From: Gnetum montanum
Taxonomy: Eukaryota; Streptophyta; Gnetopsida; Gnetales; Gnetaceae
Reading direction: 5' to 3'
NCBI GenBank assembly: GCA_015680685.1
Contig: MNCI01000556.1
Span: forward strand, 1,783,731-1,847,730
DNA: 64,000 nt
A model generated the notes under the pieces. It was not told where the DNA came from and did not search any database. It saw only the letters and a list, made by a program, of their open reading frames with translations. Position 1 is the stretch's first letter; every line of letters begins with the position of its first letter. Positions 1 through 11,536 of this stretch are shown here, in pieces. Made by a program: the position numbers and the translations under genes.

Positions 1-142
1 CTTGAAGTGGAAAGATAGCGATCATGGGCTTAACTCAATTACTAGCATATCAACATTGTTTTTATATATAGATTACAATCAAGTCACGTGTGAACACTGG
101 TGACTTGTATGGTTGGGTGTTAGATTGCTCCATCACTCATCA
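1..142 (+). repeat. LTR 3' end of a possible outermost element (E4), cut by the window edge
   Basis: The stretch ends in a CACTCATCA-type terminus preceded by a TGGTTGGGTGT block, as at the ends of the E1 and E3 LTRs. It resembles 39300-39399 more closely than any other LTR here; both contain ATTACAAT-AAGTCAC and ACTTGTGA/CTTGTATGG-like words. I infer a pair of LTR scraps from an element enclosing E3. The 5' end of the LTR lies outside the window. Confidence 0.35.
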
Positions 143-873
143 AGTATCATTGGATGAATAAATAAATAGTTTTCCATATTATAAAATGAAAAGAATGGGA
201 TTGATTGTATGAATATAAGAAGTTCTTATATATATATATATATATATTCCAACAAAAAAAAAACAACCAAAGGATCTTTATAAATTAACACCATATATAA
301 CATCATAGAAGTTAAAACTATCTTGATCAACTATAATTAGCTAATTTAGAGTAATAGTTTCTTCTTTCATACTATAATTCATACTTAGTAGAAATAAAAT
401 CTTCCTTAAAATTTACATTTATAGAAAAACTTGAAAACATAGTATTTAAAGTGACAAAATTGTAAAATTTACTTTTAGTAAAATTTATTTGGAGTCTTGA
501 AGTTGTAGAAAAGGTTAAAATAATTTTATCTTTTCTCAAAAATTCTAAAACTATATTACAAATATCAATCTCAACAATTTGCTAGTAATTTTTAAAAGAT
601 CAATACAAAAGCCATCAACACTCAAAGCCTTATTGTTGACCATGCTAAACACAACATCATAAACATTAGCAACAATGGGAAGAGCTAAAAGCATGAATAT
701 TATAAGAAGATATATGTTTATTAATATATTATTTTCATGAGAATAGAGAACAAAATTAAAACCACCTACTAAGAAAAAATGCTAAAAAAGAATGGATAAT
801 TTTATTTGAGCTTTCTTGTTTAGAAAAAAGAATAATCTATTTTCAAAGTAATAATCAACATAAGAAGCATAAC
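143..873. other. AT-rich stretch without a recognisable gene
   Basis: Very AT-rich, with a TA microsatellite near 229-246 and an A-run near 255. No reading frame of interest is seen. By position it may be the internal part of E4 before E3 was inserted. Confidence 0.5.
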
Positions 874-985
874 TGATGAAATGCTAATAAAAAAAGTTTC
901 ATCAATGCATACCCATTGACGTGACCTTGTCAACACATGGTATGATGCACTAACATAAGTACATCAATGTTGATGTAGTCATTGC

Positions 986-995
986 CTATATAAAT
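986..995 (+). promoter_or_regulatory. TATA box of the E3 LTR
   Basis: CTATATAAAT about 112 bp into the LTR, at the place expected for the U3/R promoter of a plant LTR retrotransposon. Confidence 0.4.
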
Positions 996-1590
996 GCATC
1001 CACCACTCACATTTATGGCATCTTTTGGTCTTAGTCCTAGTCAAACCCTTGCAATTTCTTCCTTCTAGAGATAGAATATTTTTCCTTTGAGTACCCAAAG
1101 TGTAAATTTATGAAATTGTGCAACATTTTATTCAAGTGCCTATGTAGTTGAATGCATTAGCATGAATGACAATAAAATTGAGATTTCCTATATCCATTAT
1201 AGCACTTAGAATAGTTTAATCCTATGTTTTCGTACTTTACATGTAATTTCTATTGCTATTCTTAATTGAGTAATTAATAAAACTATTTATAAGTAATGTG
1301 GGTATGGCCATTTCAAGCATAACCTATTAATGCTTCGTAATCCCAAGAGTGGATACTTAGTATGCCTAGTAGTAGACACTTGGTAACCTAGCATCATTAA
1401 TATTAGTTCAAGATGTATATGGTAGATGGGAATGAATACTCCAAGTTAGGGTAGTTAATTAATGAAATAATTAATTAATTAGTTAATTTAATTATTAAGT
1501 ATTTTCTTAATTATCTAGCAATTAGGAGAAAAATAATTAAAATCATTAAAAAATACAATATCTCATGCCTCAACCACACTTAACCATACA

Positions 1591-1595
1591 CACTA
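1591..1595. repeat. Target-site duplication of E2, left copy
   Basis: CACTA directly before the TG end of E2; the same five bases follow the CA end at 14939-14943. A 5-bp duplication is usual for Ty3/gypsy. Confidence 0.8.
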
Positions 1596-2085
1596 TGATG
1601 AGTGGCACGTACCCCTTACACCCAATCATATAAATTATGAGTGTTCACATGCACCCCAATCTAGTTCTATGGATGGGACTAGTTGTGCATCTAGATTGTT
1701 AAGCATTGATCATAGTTCAATGTCTTCCCACTTGCACTAGTGGTAGCTTTGTCACATATGGTTTAGTCCAAAGTGAGGCATATGATTATTTATATTTTTT
1801 TGACCTTATGCTACTCCTAATGATAATAGAGAAATTAATTATTTAATCTAATTAATAATTAAAAATAAAGTCTAAACTAGGTTGGGTGATAAGTGTCCAT
1901 TCTTACCTTGTCATAAATGTCTCGAACACATGTATCCACTATTGGGATTATCAAGTTCTATGCTACTAGGTGAATCAAGAAATAACAGTGTTGGGATTAC
2001 CATGCAAATACATGTTTACACTCAAAACTAGTCATGCTGATTCTGCTAATTCATTAATATGCATGAAAAAATAAATATTAACTAA
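1596..2085 (-). repeat. E2 3' LTR, first segment
   Basis: Aligns with 13939-14430 of the other E2 LTR (shared words: GTACCCC, TTAAGCATT, AAAGTGAGGCATATGATT, TTGGGATTACCA). It is interrupted within TTAACTAA by E1. Confidence 0.75.
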
Positions 2086-2911
2086 TGAGTCATGAATTTT
2101 TTGGCTATGATATCGCACCTATGATATCATGTACACGATATCATAGCCTGCCTCCTCATCTATAAATAAGAGGAAGGTAGATTTAGTAGGTAGCTTTTAG
2201 AGTTTTTTGGAAGTTAAGTTTCAATAGTTTTTCATACATCTATTTTTCATCTCAACCCTTTTCTCCCAGTGCATGCCCACATGCCCGTAGTGTGATGATT
2301 GTAATTGTACGACATCCTTATTTGAGTGTGACGTACTTGGACATGCACATGATCGGCAATAAAGATCGAGATTACTTCATCATTGCAACATCCACTTAGC
2401 TTAATTATTTATTTAATTGTTATTTTTATTTACTACTTTCTTTGTTAATATCTCTCTACCCTTATCTCCTAATAATGAGGAATAAGTATGACTGAATCAC
2501 AAGCATTTAAGTGTGACTACTTGGTACCCTAGTAGCGTACTTAGGCCATGCTCTTGGTAATCCCAGTGGTAGTTGTGCACTAGGCCCAAGATGTGTACAG
2601 ATGATTAAGGAATGGATGCTCATCGTATTTATGCTAGTTTACATTCTCTCTTATCCTCTCTCCTAGCTTAGTTGATATTATTTACCATCATCTTCAAAAG
2701 TAGCATTAGTGTAGGAACACATCATACACCTCACTCTGAACTAAATCATACGTGATAAAGCTAATACTAGTTTAGATGGGAAGATAATGAAATGTGATCT
2801 AAGAGTAACTATCAAGATACCACAACTAGTCCATCTATGGAGTTCCATTGGATCATGCGTGAAACACTTGTATTTGTATGGTTGAGTGTAGGGGTACCTC
2901 GCCACTCATCA
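2086..2911 (+). repeat. E1 5' LTR
   Basis: Starts TGAGTCATGAATTT and ends GCCACTCATCA just before the primer site. It aligns along its length with 7861-8714, which carries an extra block of about 30 bp near 7928-7960. Several percent of bases differ, so the insertion is not recent. Confidence 0.8.
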
Positions 2912-2912
2912 T

Positions 2913-2936
2913 TGGTGCCATAGCCGGGGATAGTCC
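2913..2936 (+). other. E1 primer-binding site
   Basis: TTGGTGCCATAGCCGGGGAT directly follows the 5' LTR. It resembles the TGGCGCCGTTGCCGGGGA type of primer site common in plant Athila-like gypsy elements, with a few substitutions. Confidence 0.6.
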
Positions 2937-3052
2937 TAGTTATCTAGATTAGTTATATCATATAGGATTACTATATAGAAATTAATGATATATATTTTAG
3001 GAAAAAATAATTACAAAAAGTCACATACAAATTCACACAGAATTGCACAACC

Positions 3053-4752
3053 ATGCCTCTCCTACAAGACTACGATAATACCACATCTAGTGAGGCAATT
3101 CATTGGAGAACCAATGAATTATATGACAATGAAGATTGGAGTATGCAATCTGAGGTGGGAATTTCTTATAAACATAAATTAAAGTAGCATCATCCCAATG
3201 CATGAAATCATAACTTACTCGATGACGATGAACCCCTACTGGCCACTACAAGCTTAATGCAAATACAAGAGGCTATTTGAATCTCCCGTAAGCATTGTAA
3301 AGAGAGTCGCCTACCCAGGCTTGATTTAAACAACTTTCCCAATTTCTCAAGAGGCTATGAATTAGATCCATAACAACATTTACAAGCCTTCTATGATGCC
3401 TGTGCATGGAACAACATTGATAATGGCTGGAAAAAATTCAAGCTCTTTCCTACGACACTCATTGGCCACGCAAAAGTATGGTATAGATCGTTAAAACCAA
3501 ATTCAATATGAAGTTGGCCAAGAATGGTAGAACTCTTTAACAAAAGATATCAAACCTACGCAAGAGTGTTGGCCTTGAGGAAACAAATCCAAGAGTGGAA
3601 ACAAGCAGAACATGAACCCATGGACATGGCCTTAGAACAATATTATGCACTATTAAACAACTGTCCAAGCCATGAGTTCTCCGAAGAAAGGCTAATGTAC
3701 CATATCATTGATGGGCTTTGTTATGAAAAAAGAGATACCCTAGGGATGTATGCCTAAGGTTAACTATACGAACTATGAACCCATTAATTCCAAGAGCTAA
3801 TTAAGTGGGTAGAAAAAGAAGAAGGAGAAATGGTTGGATGGGAGTATGTTGAAAAACATCAACGGGACCAAAATCTCAACTTAACAGAGGTCCATAATCA
3901 TAAAAAGGAGAAATAAACCTATCTCAAGGAGGAAGAACCACCTTTTCCAATACAACAATCATTAGAGGAAGTTGAGGGAAAGATCAATAAGATGCTAAAA
4001 TGGATGCATAAAAAGTGTGAGGAATATATCAATAATATTGGAGATAGAGTTTTGACAACCCAAGATAGAGCTCAACTACCAATCATACTTATGAATGCAA
4101 CATTTTCCTGTAAAATCACCCCAAGGGCCAATGTCCAATCTTGTTACATTTATATGAGCATTGGGGAAGCATGTTACACCCCGAGTTCGTACAGAGATAC
4201 TATGTTCAATCACAGTGGAAAAAATCCCAGTCATGGGGGAAGCCATCCCTAAATTGGAGACACCCTTTGTATCATTTGAATCTAAATACTTATCTAGTTC
4301 AACATCCTGTTTCCCCAACCAGGTCAACATACTCTATCTCGTTGCATTATCATTCTCCTCAATACTATCAGCCCATGTCCTCAACACAACCACCACCTTG
4401 TGAACCTTACACTTCTCCTAAATTTCAACATTGTCATCCTTTTCATCCTTCTACATTTCCACCAATTGTTCCTAAAGTGTCTACACCACAACAACAACCC
4501 AAAAATGTTACTTGTGCTACTATTTCCAATAGCAGTGAGAGACCTCATCAACATCGAAAGTGTCCCTTCTTTAGATATGACCATAGGAAGGGACAACACA
4601 ATTCTGAGGCCACTACATTCTCCAACTCAGCACAAGTCCAACATTGTGGTGCATCCTTCTCTTCAAACCTAGTGCCTCATCTCACTTCATTAGGGCCACC
4701 AATTAACACTCCAACAACCATATGGCCTAATGAATATAGCCATGGAGAGTGA
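3053..4752 (+). pseudogene. E1 gag, decayed
   Basis: From an ATG at 3053 the sequence reads as a gag polyprotein broken by several stops and shifts. The clearest part (3300-3757) has the plant retrotransposon gag pattern: a motif like LFPTTL, then KVWYRSL, then VELFNKRYQ, and NNCPSHEFSEE before a stop at 3757. A region rich in Pro, Gln, Tyr and His follows (4141-4752), with CPFFRYDHRKGQHN near the end, a damaged knuckle-like patch. The same layout is seen in E2 (13812-11537) and E3 (15268-17330). Gag would form the virus-like particle in the cytoplasm; this copy cannot be made intact. Confidence 0.6.
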
Positions 4753-6890
4753 CATTCTGATCCTTGCATACTAGCTTATGATCTCAAGTATCATAGTTGG
4801 TCAACTCTTTACTTGGGAACCACATCTTATAAATTACCCCACTACGCTTACTACAATCATGTGTGTGAACTCTAATGGGGTAAGTATGACCAAGTTTCAA
4901 TATTTCGAACATACAAGGATCCTCATCTTTCATTTGTTAATCCTTGCCATGCTCAACTATTTAGTTATGGGGGATATCCCCCATTTTAATAACAAGTGGG
5001 ATTAATGAATATTTTTCATTTTTTTTAATTTTATAATTTTTTGTTTTCCAGTTTTTCATTTTTCAATTTCTTGTTTTATCTTTTTGTCTATTTGTCTTTT
5101 GATCTTTTTATATGTAATCTCATCTATGAATAAAACACTCATGTGGCTCATTGGTTGAGGTGTGTTCTATGTTATCGTGTCTCAAGTGATCAATTATTTG
5201 GACAATGAGCTTATTACACCTACTCATCCATTCTACAAATAAGAGGTTCTATTTGAGGGTACAGTGATATTCTTGACATTCTTAAAACTTAAAATTAATT
5301 ATGTGTTCATTGTACCCAAAACGGAGAGGGATGGATCAAGAGGGAATGATTAGGATGTGACATCAAGGGGACTTGTGGATTCTCTTTGGTGACGTCTATG
5401 GGAGTTATCACGCAACGTGGTTGTACTAAGATCCTTGTAGATCTAACACAAAATGGGAGTAAGAGTAATCAAAAGACACTCAAAAATTCAATGTTGTTCT
5501 AGGCGGTCCCACTGGAAAGATATGCACCCATGCCTGAAGGTTGGCAGCTTCTCTAGATTTAGCAATTGAAAAGAAAAACAAAACAACGTGCCACAAAGCA
5601 AAAATCACTCCTCCCTTGAACAAAATGCCAAGTGATCATACACCTTGTTATTATGGTACTCTCATAGTCGCTCATCATGGGATGACACAATGCGATGTCA
5701 CTTATCAGAGGAATGGACTTGTTCTTGATCTTGGAATGACGAGTTAATGAAACATTAATCATGCTTTACACGAAGAATTCATTGTGACCTAGGTCAATTA
5801 CCTCATGTTCCAATTTCTACAATCCCATATATAGGACATCTCATCTTCCTATTCATGTAATTGTAACTCGTGTCCTATGTAGCATAGAATTTTTACCTCA
5901 TTCCAGTGATACTTACATGCGTGTGTTTTGTGGAACCAGTGTAGATTACATTTAATCCTTCTAGTGCCTACAAACATTTTAAGATGTGGTTACACAATGG
6001 CATTGTAGGTTGGAACCTGCTTTGGCAAGGACCCACTTGTGTAATTTTTTGTAATTTGCACTCATTACACATCTTCCACACACCATCTATTACCCTCAAC
6101 ATATTTTCAATGATATTCTTTCCCTTATTACTATCCCTCCAATTCAAATGTTCCTATGAACCATCACATAGCCTTTTCTCCCCCTTACCATTCAAGGTTC
6201 TTATTGTTAAATCTCATACCATCACAATTTTTGTGCCTTCAAAACTAGTTGAATTACCCTGGAACCCTTTAACACTCTTCCGGATATCCTTAGTTTGCAT
6301 CGTTTAATTTCAAAAAAATATTAAAAATTCGGTACATTCTATAAAGTTCCCTAACATCGATAGGCTATGATATCACGTACAATATATATATATATATATA
6401 TACATACATGACCCCCATGTGCTAATCAACATCATTTGCAACTGTTCATGTGGGGGAAGTTTTTCAGATTTCTCTCTACAACTTGCAATTTTGCATCTCT
6501 TGCTTTCATATCCATAACTCGCTCACTAGTACTTCGATTTTCATTCCGTTTGAACCTACTTGAACCCATAGTGTTTAGCTTAGTTGTGGGGGAGGGGCAC
6601 ATGCTGAATAGCACATAAATTTTTTGAAATTTTTCATCACCTGAAGGACATTATTAAGGGTAATTAATTATAAAATTAAGGATAAATGCACCAAAAACAA
6701 TTTCATCTCCTTAGTTATAATGGGAAACTAGATTTGGAAACCACCTAAGCAAAGAGGATTCAATATTATAATCTTTCGAGGAAATTTTCGCCTAATAAGT
6801 AATGTCACATAGAGATAAAGAAAAGTCATTAAGGTAAGCATTAAGGTATAACATAACTTTGGTAACAACCGTACTAACGATTAGCCCCGT
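4753..6890. other. E1 interior without a recognisable gene
   Basis: No pol domain, RNA gene or long frame. It holds T-rich tracts near 5020-5110 and a TA microsatellite at 6384-6400. Short frames here have no family resemblance. Confidence 0.5.
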
Positions 6891-6900
6891 GTGATTGCAG

Positions 6901-7668
6901 ATGGCCTTGAAACACGGACAACAGGAAGGTCCTACTGAAGGTGTGATCAAGCGACCTAGAAGATGTAAAGGATAAGTTCCTACTGAACAACATGTAGAGC
7001 AGGAGGAATAATCATTTAGTATCCGCCAAGAGGACCCTACCACTGTACAATCAAGATAGGATGAAGGAGGAGCTGCTGCAGCGTCTGAACAAAGACGACA
7101 TCTCACATTGCCTTAATATTATATTTAGACCATCCATGAAAGGTCCATATTAACTGTAGTGATTGTGGAATTAAACTTTGGACCTTTTGCAAAATTTGCT
7201 CCAGAGACCATTAGGGATCACCTCAAAGAGTCCCCATTATGGCCTACCCTCTCTGAAAGTAGTGCTTGGTACTTAGGGAAAACGTACCAATTTTCGCACG
7301 ATAAAGAAGAAGGCACCATGGTTAACATTTGTGGTGTGACCATTGATTTCTCTGTTAAAGCCATTTCGAAAGCATTAAACCTTCCAAATATAGGACCAAA
7401 GGTTACTCAAAACTAGCTGGACACTTTTAGGACTAAGCAACTTAATAAACTATTGACAGAGAATAAAAGGGTGGCGGAAGAAAAAGGGAAGGCTGATTAC
7501 GATGCCTCTATGGCATAAGAACAAACTTACATGCACAGAAAGGCATTCAAGGCCTTACAAGAGGAGAAACTCTAGGCCATACTTCAATGATATCAAATCC
7601 CAAGACCTAGAGCGCAATACAAGGTAAAGACACTAATGGAGGAGCGACCGCCACCAGGAACTACATGA
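6901..7668 (+). pseudogene. E1 3'-proximal coding remnant, plant-retrotransposon accessory type
   Basis: From an ATG at 6901 a broken frame runs to about 7668. The best stretch is an open frame at 7159-7416 (85 codons, read from GTG or ATT-like starts), with LNFGPFAKFAPETIRDHL and later a hydrophobic CGVTIDFSV segment. Its position after the missing pol region and before the polypurine tract recalls the extra ORF of Athila-type elements, and its style recalls proteins annotated as plant transposon protein. I cannot assign a function. The frame continues with charged sequence containing stops, ending with a purine-rich tract at 7850-7858 next to the 3' LTR. Confidence 0.35.
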
Positions 7669-7860
7669 GTTCCATCCAATCTTGTAGTTATAGGATTTTC
7701 TTTTGTGTTCTTCATGTTGTGTCTCAATTTTGTTTTGATTCCACACCACAACATGAATCCATTCTAGTTAGTCAATAATCTCATACCTATCCACTATGTA
7801 ATCAATGGAGCTTGTTCTCACTTTAACTTGAGGACGAGTTTTCATTCAGTCATGGAGGTA

Positions 7861-8714
7861 TGACGAGTCATGAATTTGTTGGCTGCAATATCACACCTAT
7901 GATATCGCATACGTGATATCATAGCCTAGAAGTAATATCATGTACCTAATATTGCAACTTGCCTCCTCATCTATAAATAAGAGGAAGGCAAATTTAGTAG
8001 GCAGCTTTTAGAGTTTTTTGGAAGTTAAGTTTCAATAGTTTTTAGTACGTTTGTTTTTCCTCTCAACCCTTTTCTCCCAGTGCATGCCCATAGTGTGATG
8101 ATTATAATTGTATGACATCTTTATTCGAGTGTGATGTACTTGGACATGCACATGACCAGCAATAAAGATCGAGATTACTTCATCATTGCAGCATCCACTT
8201 AGCTTAATTATTTATTTAATTGTTATTTTTATTTACTACTTTCTTTGTTAATATCTCTCTACCCTTATCTCCTAGTAACACAGAATGAGGACAACTGAGT
8301 CACGAGCATTTAAGTGTGACTACTTGGCAACCCAGTAGCGTACTTAGGCCATGTACTTGGTAATCCCAGTGGTAGTCATGCACGAGGTCCAAGATATGTA
8401 CAAATGATTAATGAACGAATGCCTATCGCACTTAGGCTAGTTTAGATTCTCTCTCATCATCTCTCCTAGCTTAGTTGATATTATTTACCATCATCTTCAA
8501 GAGTAGCATTAGTGTAGGAACACATCATACACCTCACTCTAGACAAAACCATACGTGACAAAGCTAATACTAGTCTAGGTGGGAAGACAATGAACTATGA
8601 TCTAAGAGTAACTATCTAGATACCACAACTAGTCCGTCTACGGAGTTCAATTGGATCATGTGTGAAACGCTCATATTCGTATGGTTGAGTGTAGGGGTAT
8701 CTCTCCACTCATTA
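7861..8714 (+). repeat. E1 3' LTR
   Basis: Near-identical in order to 2086-2911; begins TGACGAGTCATGAATTT after GGAGG and ends CCACTCATTA. After it the interrupted E2 LTR resumes with TTAACTAAGTAC. Confidence 0.8.
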
Positions 8715-9221
8715 TTAACTAAGTACATGGAATATAAATTACATGGAAAGTAAAATTAATTTAATTCAAAGTACTGTAATGAATAAGAATCAATATCGAT
8801 CTTATTATCATTCATGAAATTTGTCTAGGTACATTGTCACTTGAATAAGATGTCATACAATTGACTCAGATCCACACTATGGGCACTCACTCTAAGACTA
8901 TAAAATAAAACTACAAGGGTTTGGCTACTCTATTAATAAAAGGGTGCCAAGTACTTGGTGGGAGCATGCATATTTATAAGAAAATACAAACACTGCATCA
9001 ATGCATCAGATCATGTGTCGATAGGATCCCGTTGATGGGTACATATTGATGGGGCTATGTCAACAAGTACCCATGGATACAACTACAATATTGCATCTAT
9101 GACATCGCAAATGTGATATAGCATCTATGATGTAGCAACCAACTAAGAGACATAGTCAAGGTTGCTACAATGCAGATGCAATGTAGCATCTACGATATCT
9201 CAGCCAACTAATGCTTCATCA
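8715..9221 (-). repeat. E2 3' LTR, second segment
   Basis: Aligns with 14423-14938 of the intact E2 LTR and ends GCTTCATCA. It completes the left LTR of E2 once E1 is removed. Confidence 0.75.
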
Positions 9222-11530
9222 TACCATCACAATTGGCTAGAATAGGACCAACTTTCTTTACAAGAATAAAATAGAAAAAATATGGGATTATTGATTGATA
9301 CTCACTATTGATTGACTCTGAGTGCCACATTACAAAATTTATTTGAGTGAATGTATTACAAAATGACAAAATGATAAAAAGACTATACAAACATTAAAGT
9401 TTACAAAATCTTCAGAGATCTTCAAAAATCCACTGAGGATGAATCTTCTTCTTGTTACTAGTGGTGGTAGAATTAACCTAGATTATTATGTCAATGCTTC
9501 TCTAGTTATGTAGAACATTCTGGAAGGATGGACTAAAATTTCTTCTCATTATCCCATGAATAGAGAAATCATGTAATGTTTGAGTTGTTATTCTGTATGT
9601 GCTACTATTTTTCCATGGGCATATCCTCTATTGTCCCTCTCTTGGCTTCATTATCATGCCTGGAAAAAGACCTTCTTCCTTAGGTGTTTCTTTTCACATC
9701 ATCTATAGTCACCAAAGGATCAACATTAGTTTTGGTGAATTTTCCTTAATAATTAACCCATTTGAGATCCCTTAGTTTGCATTTAGGCAAAAGGTGATGA
9801 CAATGTACTATGGCCAAGGCTATGAGGTAACTAAAATCATCAAGCTATTCACATCATCTTGATCTATTAGTATTAGTTGCCATGATTTTCAAAAATAGGA
9901 TGTTAGAAAAAATTTTAAAAATTTTAAAAATTTTCAAAGTAGACATTCCTATCCCCCATGACTAATAAGTGTAACTCCAAAAGTGCATAAGTTTTCAAAT
10001 AATTAAAACAAATGGTCTAATTCAAAAGATGGCCAAGCAATATTAATGGATATGAAAATAGAAAAGTAGGAAAATTAATCAAATGGATGAGAAGTAGTCC
10101 CAAAATCATGCATAAATTTAGAGAAACCATCACTGATGTTTGAAAAGATGTGAAGGTTAGTTCAAAACCATGATCAACAAGAGTTATGCAAGTGGATCCT
10201 TCCCAAAGTAGGCTCTTATCATAATACCCTTGCATAACCACTTCTATAGATGTCCATGGACACCTGAGAAGTTAAAATGTAAACCATGCCTTTGTTCCAA
10301 ACAACACACAACTACCTTAGTTGGGATGTTGTGCTATACTAAACAAAACAAAAAGGTGCATAATTTCACATAGTAGTGAGGTAAATAATGGAATAAGAAG
10401 GGATTTTAGAGATTGGAATGCAAGGTGCTTTACCATGTCCATAATAGGTTCTTGTGTCAAATATGATCAAAATGATCTTCACACCTATATATTCAAGTTT
10501 CAGACCAAGTCCATACCACGAACAATGAATTTACATTGATGTGTTCCTTCTTGCCTACCATCATGAGTCTACAACCATCTCAAAGAACAATAATCACTCC
10601 AAAAAGAGAAGAAAAGAGAACAAGGAAGATCTTTAGTTAGAGGGGTACCTTTAGGCATGGTTAATATATCTTTCCAACCCCATAAATAGTGCTTGTAGTC
10701 CACTATTATGTTTAAGAAGTTTGCTTTAAATTTCCATTATTTTTTTTTTCATATCCTTTTTTTATTTTATTCTTTTCTAGTTTTTTTATTTTTATATTTT
10801 TTTAAAAAAAAATATCAATGGGAACCACACCATGCAAAGACAAAGCTTCCTATTTATTAATTAACAATCGGAGTGAAGATACATTCCATAAGGAGTCATA
10901 AACTAGATGAAGTCAAGAAGAAAATCCAAAAAGTCCCCTTGAGGTTACATCCTTTTTCATTTCCACTTGGTCATTTTCTTTCTTTAAGGTACAATGATTA
11001 TTGATTGATTTTAGTTTTATGAAAGAAGAACAAAATTACTTTCATGAAGAAAGACCTTTTTATTTAGAGAACTAGAGGGATGCATGAGGTGGTCTCACTA
11101 CTTCACACAATTTCTTACCCAATCATCTTGATCGCATAGCAAAAAAACCTAATACATAGCACTGACTTTCGCATCATGACTTGGCAATATTATTAACCAA
11201 AAACATAAAATAAATTCATAAACATTAAAAATGGCTTAATAAAAATGAAAATTATAAAGAAAAAAAATAAAAATATTAAGAAATTAAAAACATATTAAAA
11301 ATAAAAAAATGTTGAGAGAAATCTAAAATTGATAAAGAATTGTAAAACAAAAAAGTGAAAAGTACTTATTTGTTCTTGAATCAAGATGGGAAATCTCCCC
11401 CATGATTAAGCTTAAATATGGAATAAGAGTGAATAAGTGTATTGGCTAGTTACATGCATCTTTTAAATAGTTTTATACCTTCATTTTCAAGCCACTAGGT
11501 GTCCTCTAGTTTAGCGGCTATTTCATAGAC
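9222..11530. other. E2 interior, 3' half: no gene recognised
   Basis: AT-rich with long A and T tracts near 10740-10810 and 11260-11300. No pol domains on either strand. Confidence 0.5.
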
Positions 11531-11536
11531 TTGTTT

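Larger units (their letters stand above)
874..1595 (+). repeat. E3 5' LTR, first segment
   Basis: Starts TGATGAAATGC, like the TGATGAAGCATC start of the E2 LTR read in its own direction. It contains U3 words shared with E2 (CCATTGACGT, GTCAACACATG) and a TATA box. The LTR is interrupted at 1595 by E2 and resumes at 14944, ending at 15108, about 887 bp in total. The start is inferred by comparison with E2. Confidence 0.55.
2086..8714 (+). mobile_element. E1: gag-bearing LTR retrotransposon, plus strand, inside an E2 LTR
   Basis: Two direct LTRs (2086-2911 and 7861-8714) flank a 5-kb interior. The word TTAACTAA occurs at both junctions, and the uninterrupted version is seen in the other E2 LTR at 14423-14430. 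The exact terminal bases are uncertain by 2-4 bp because the duplication overlaps the LTR ends (TTAAC or ACTAA both fit 5 bp). A primer-binding site follows the left LTR. The interior holds a decayed gag and, near the 3' end, a second decayed coding block. No pol domain was recognised, so it was probably mobilised in trans. Confidence 0.8.
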
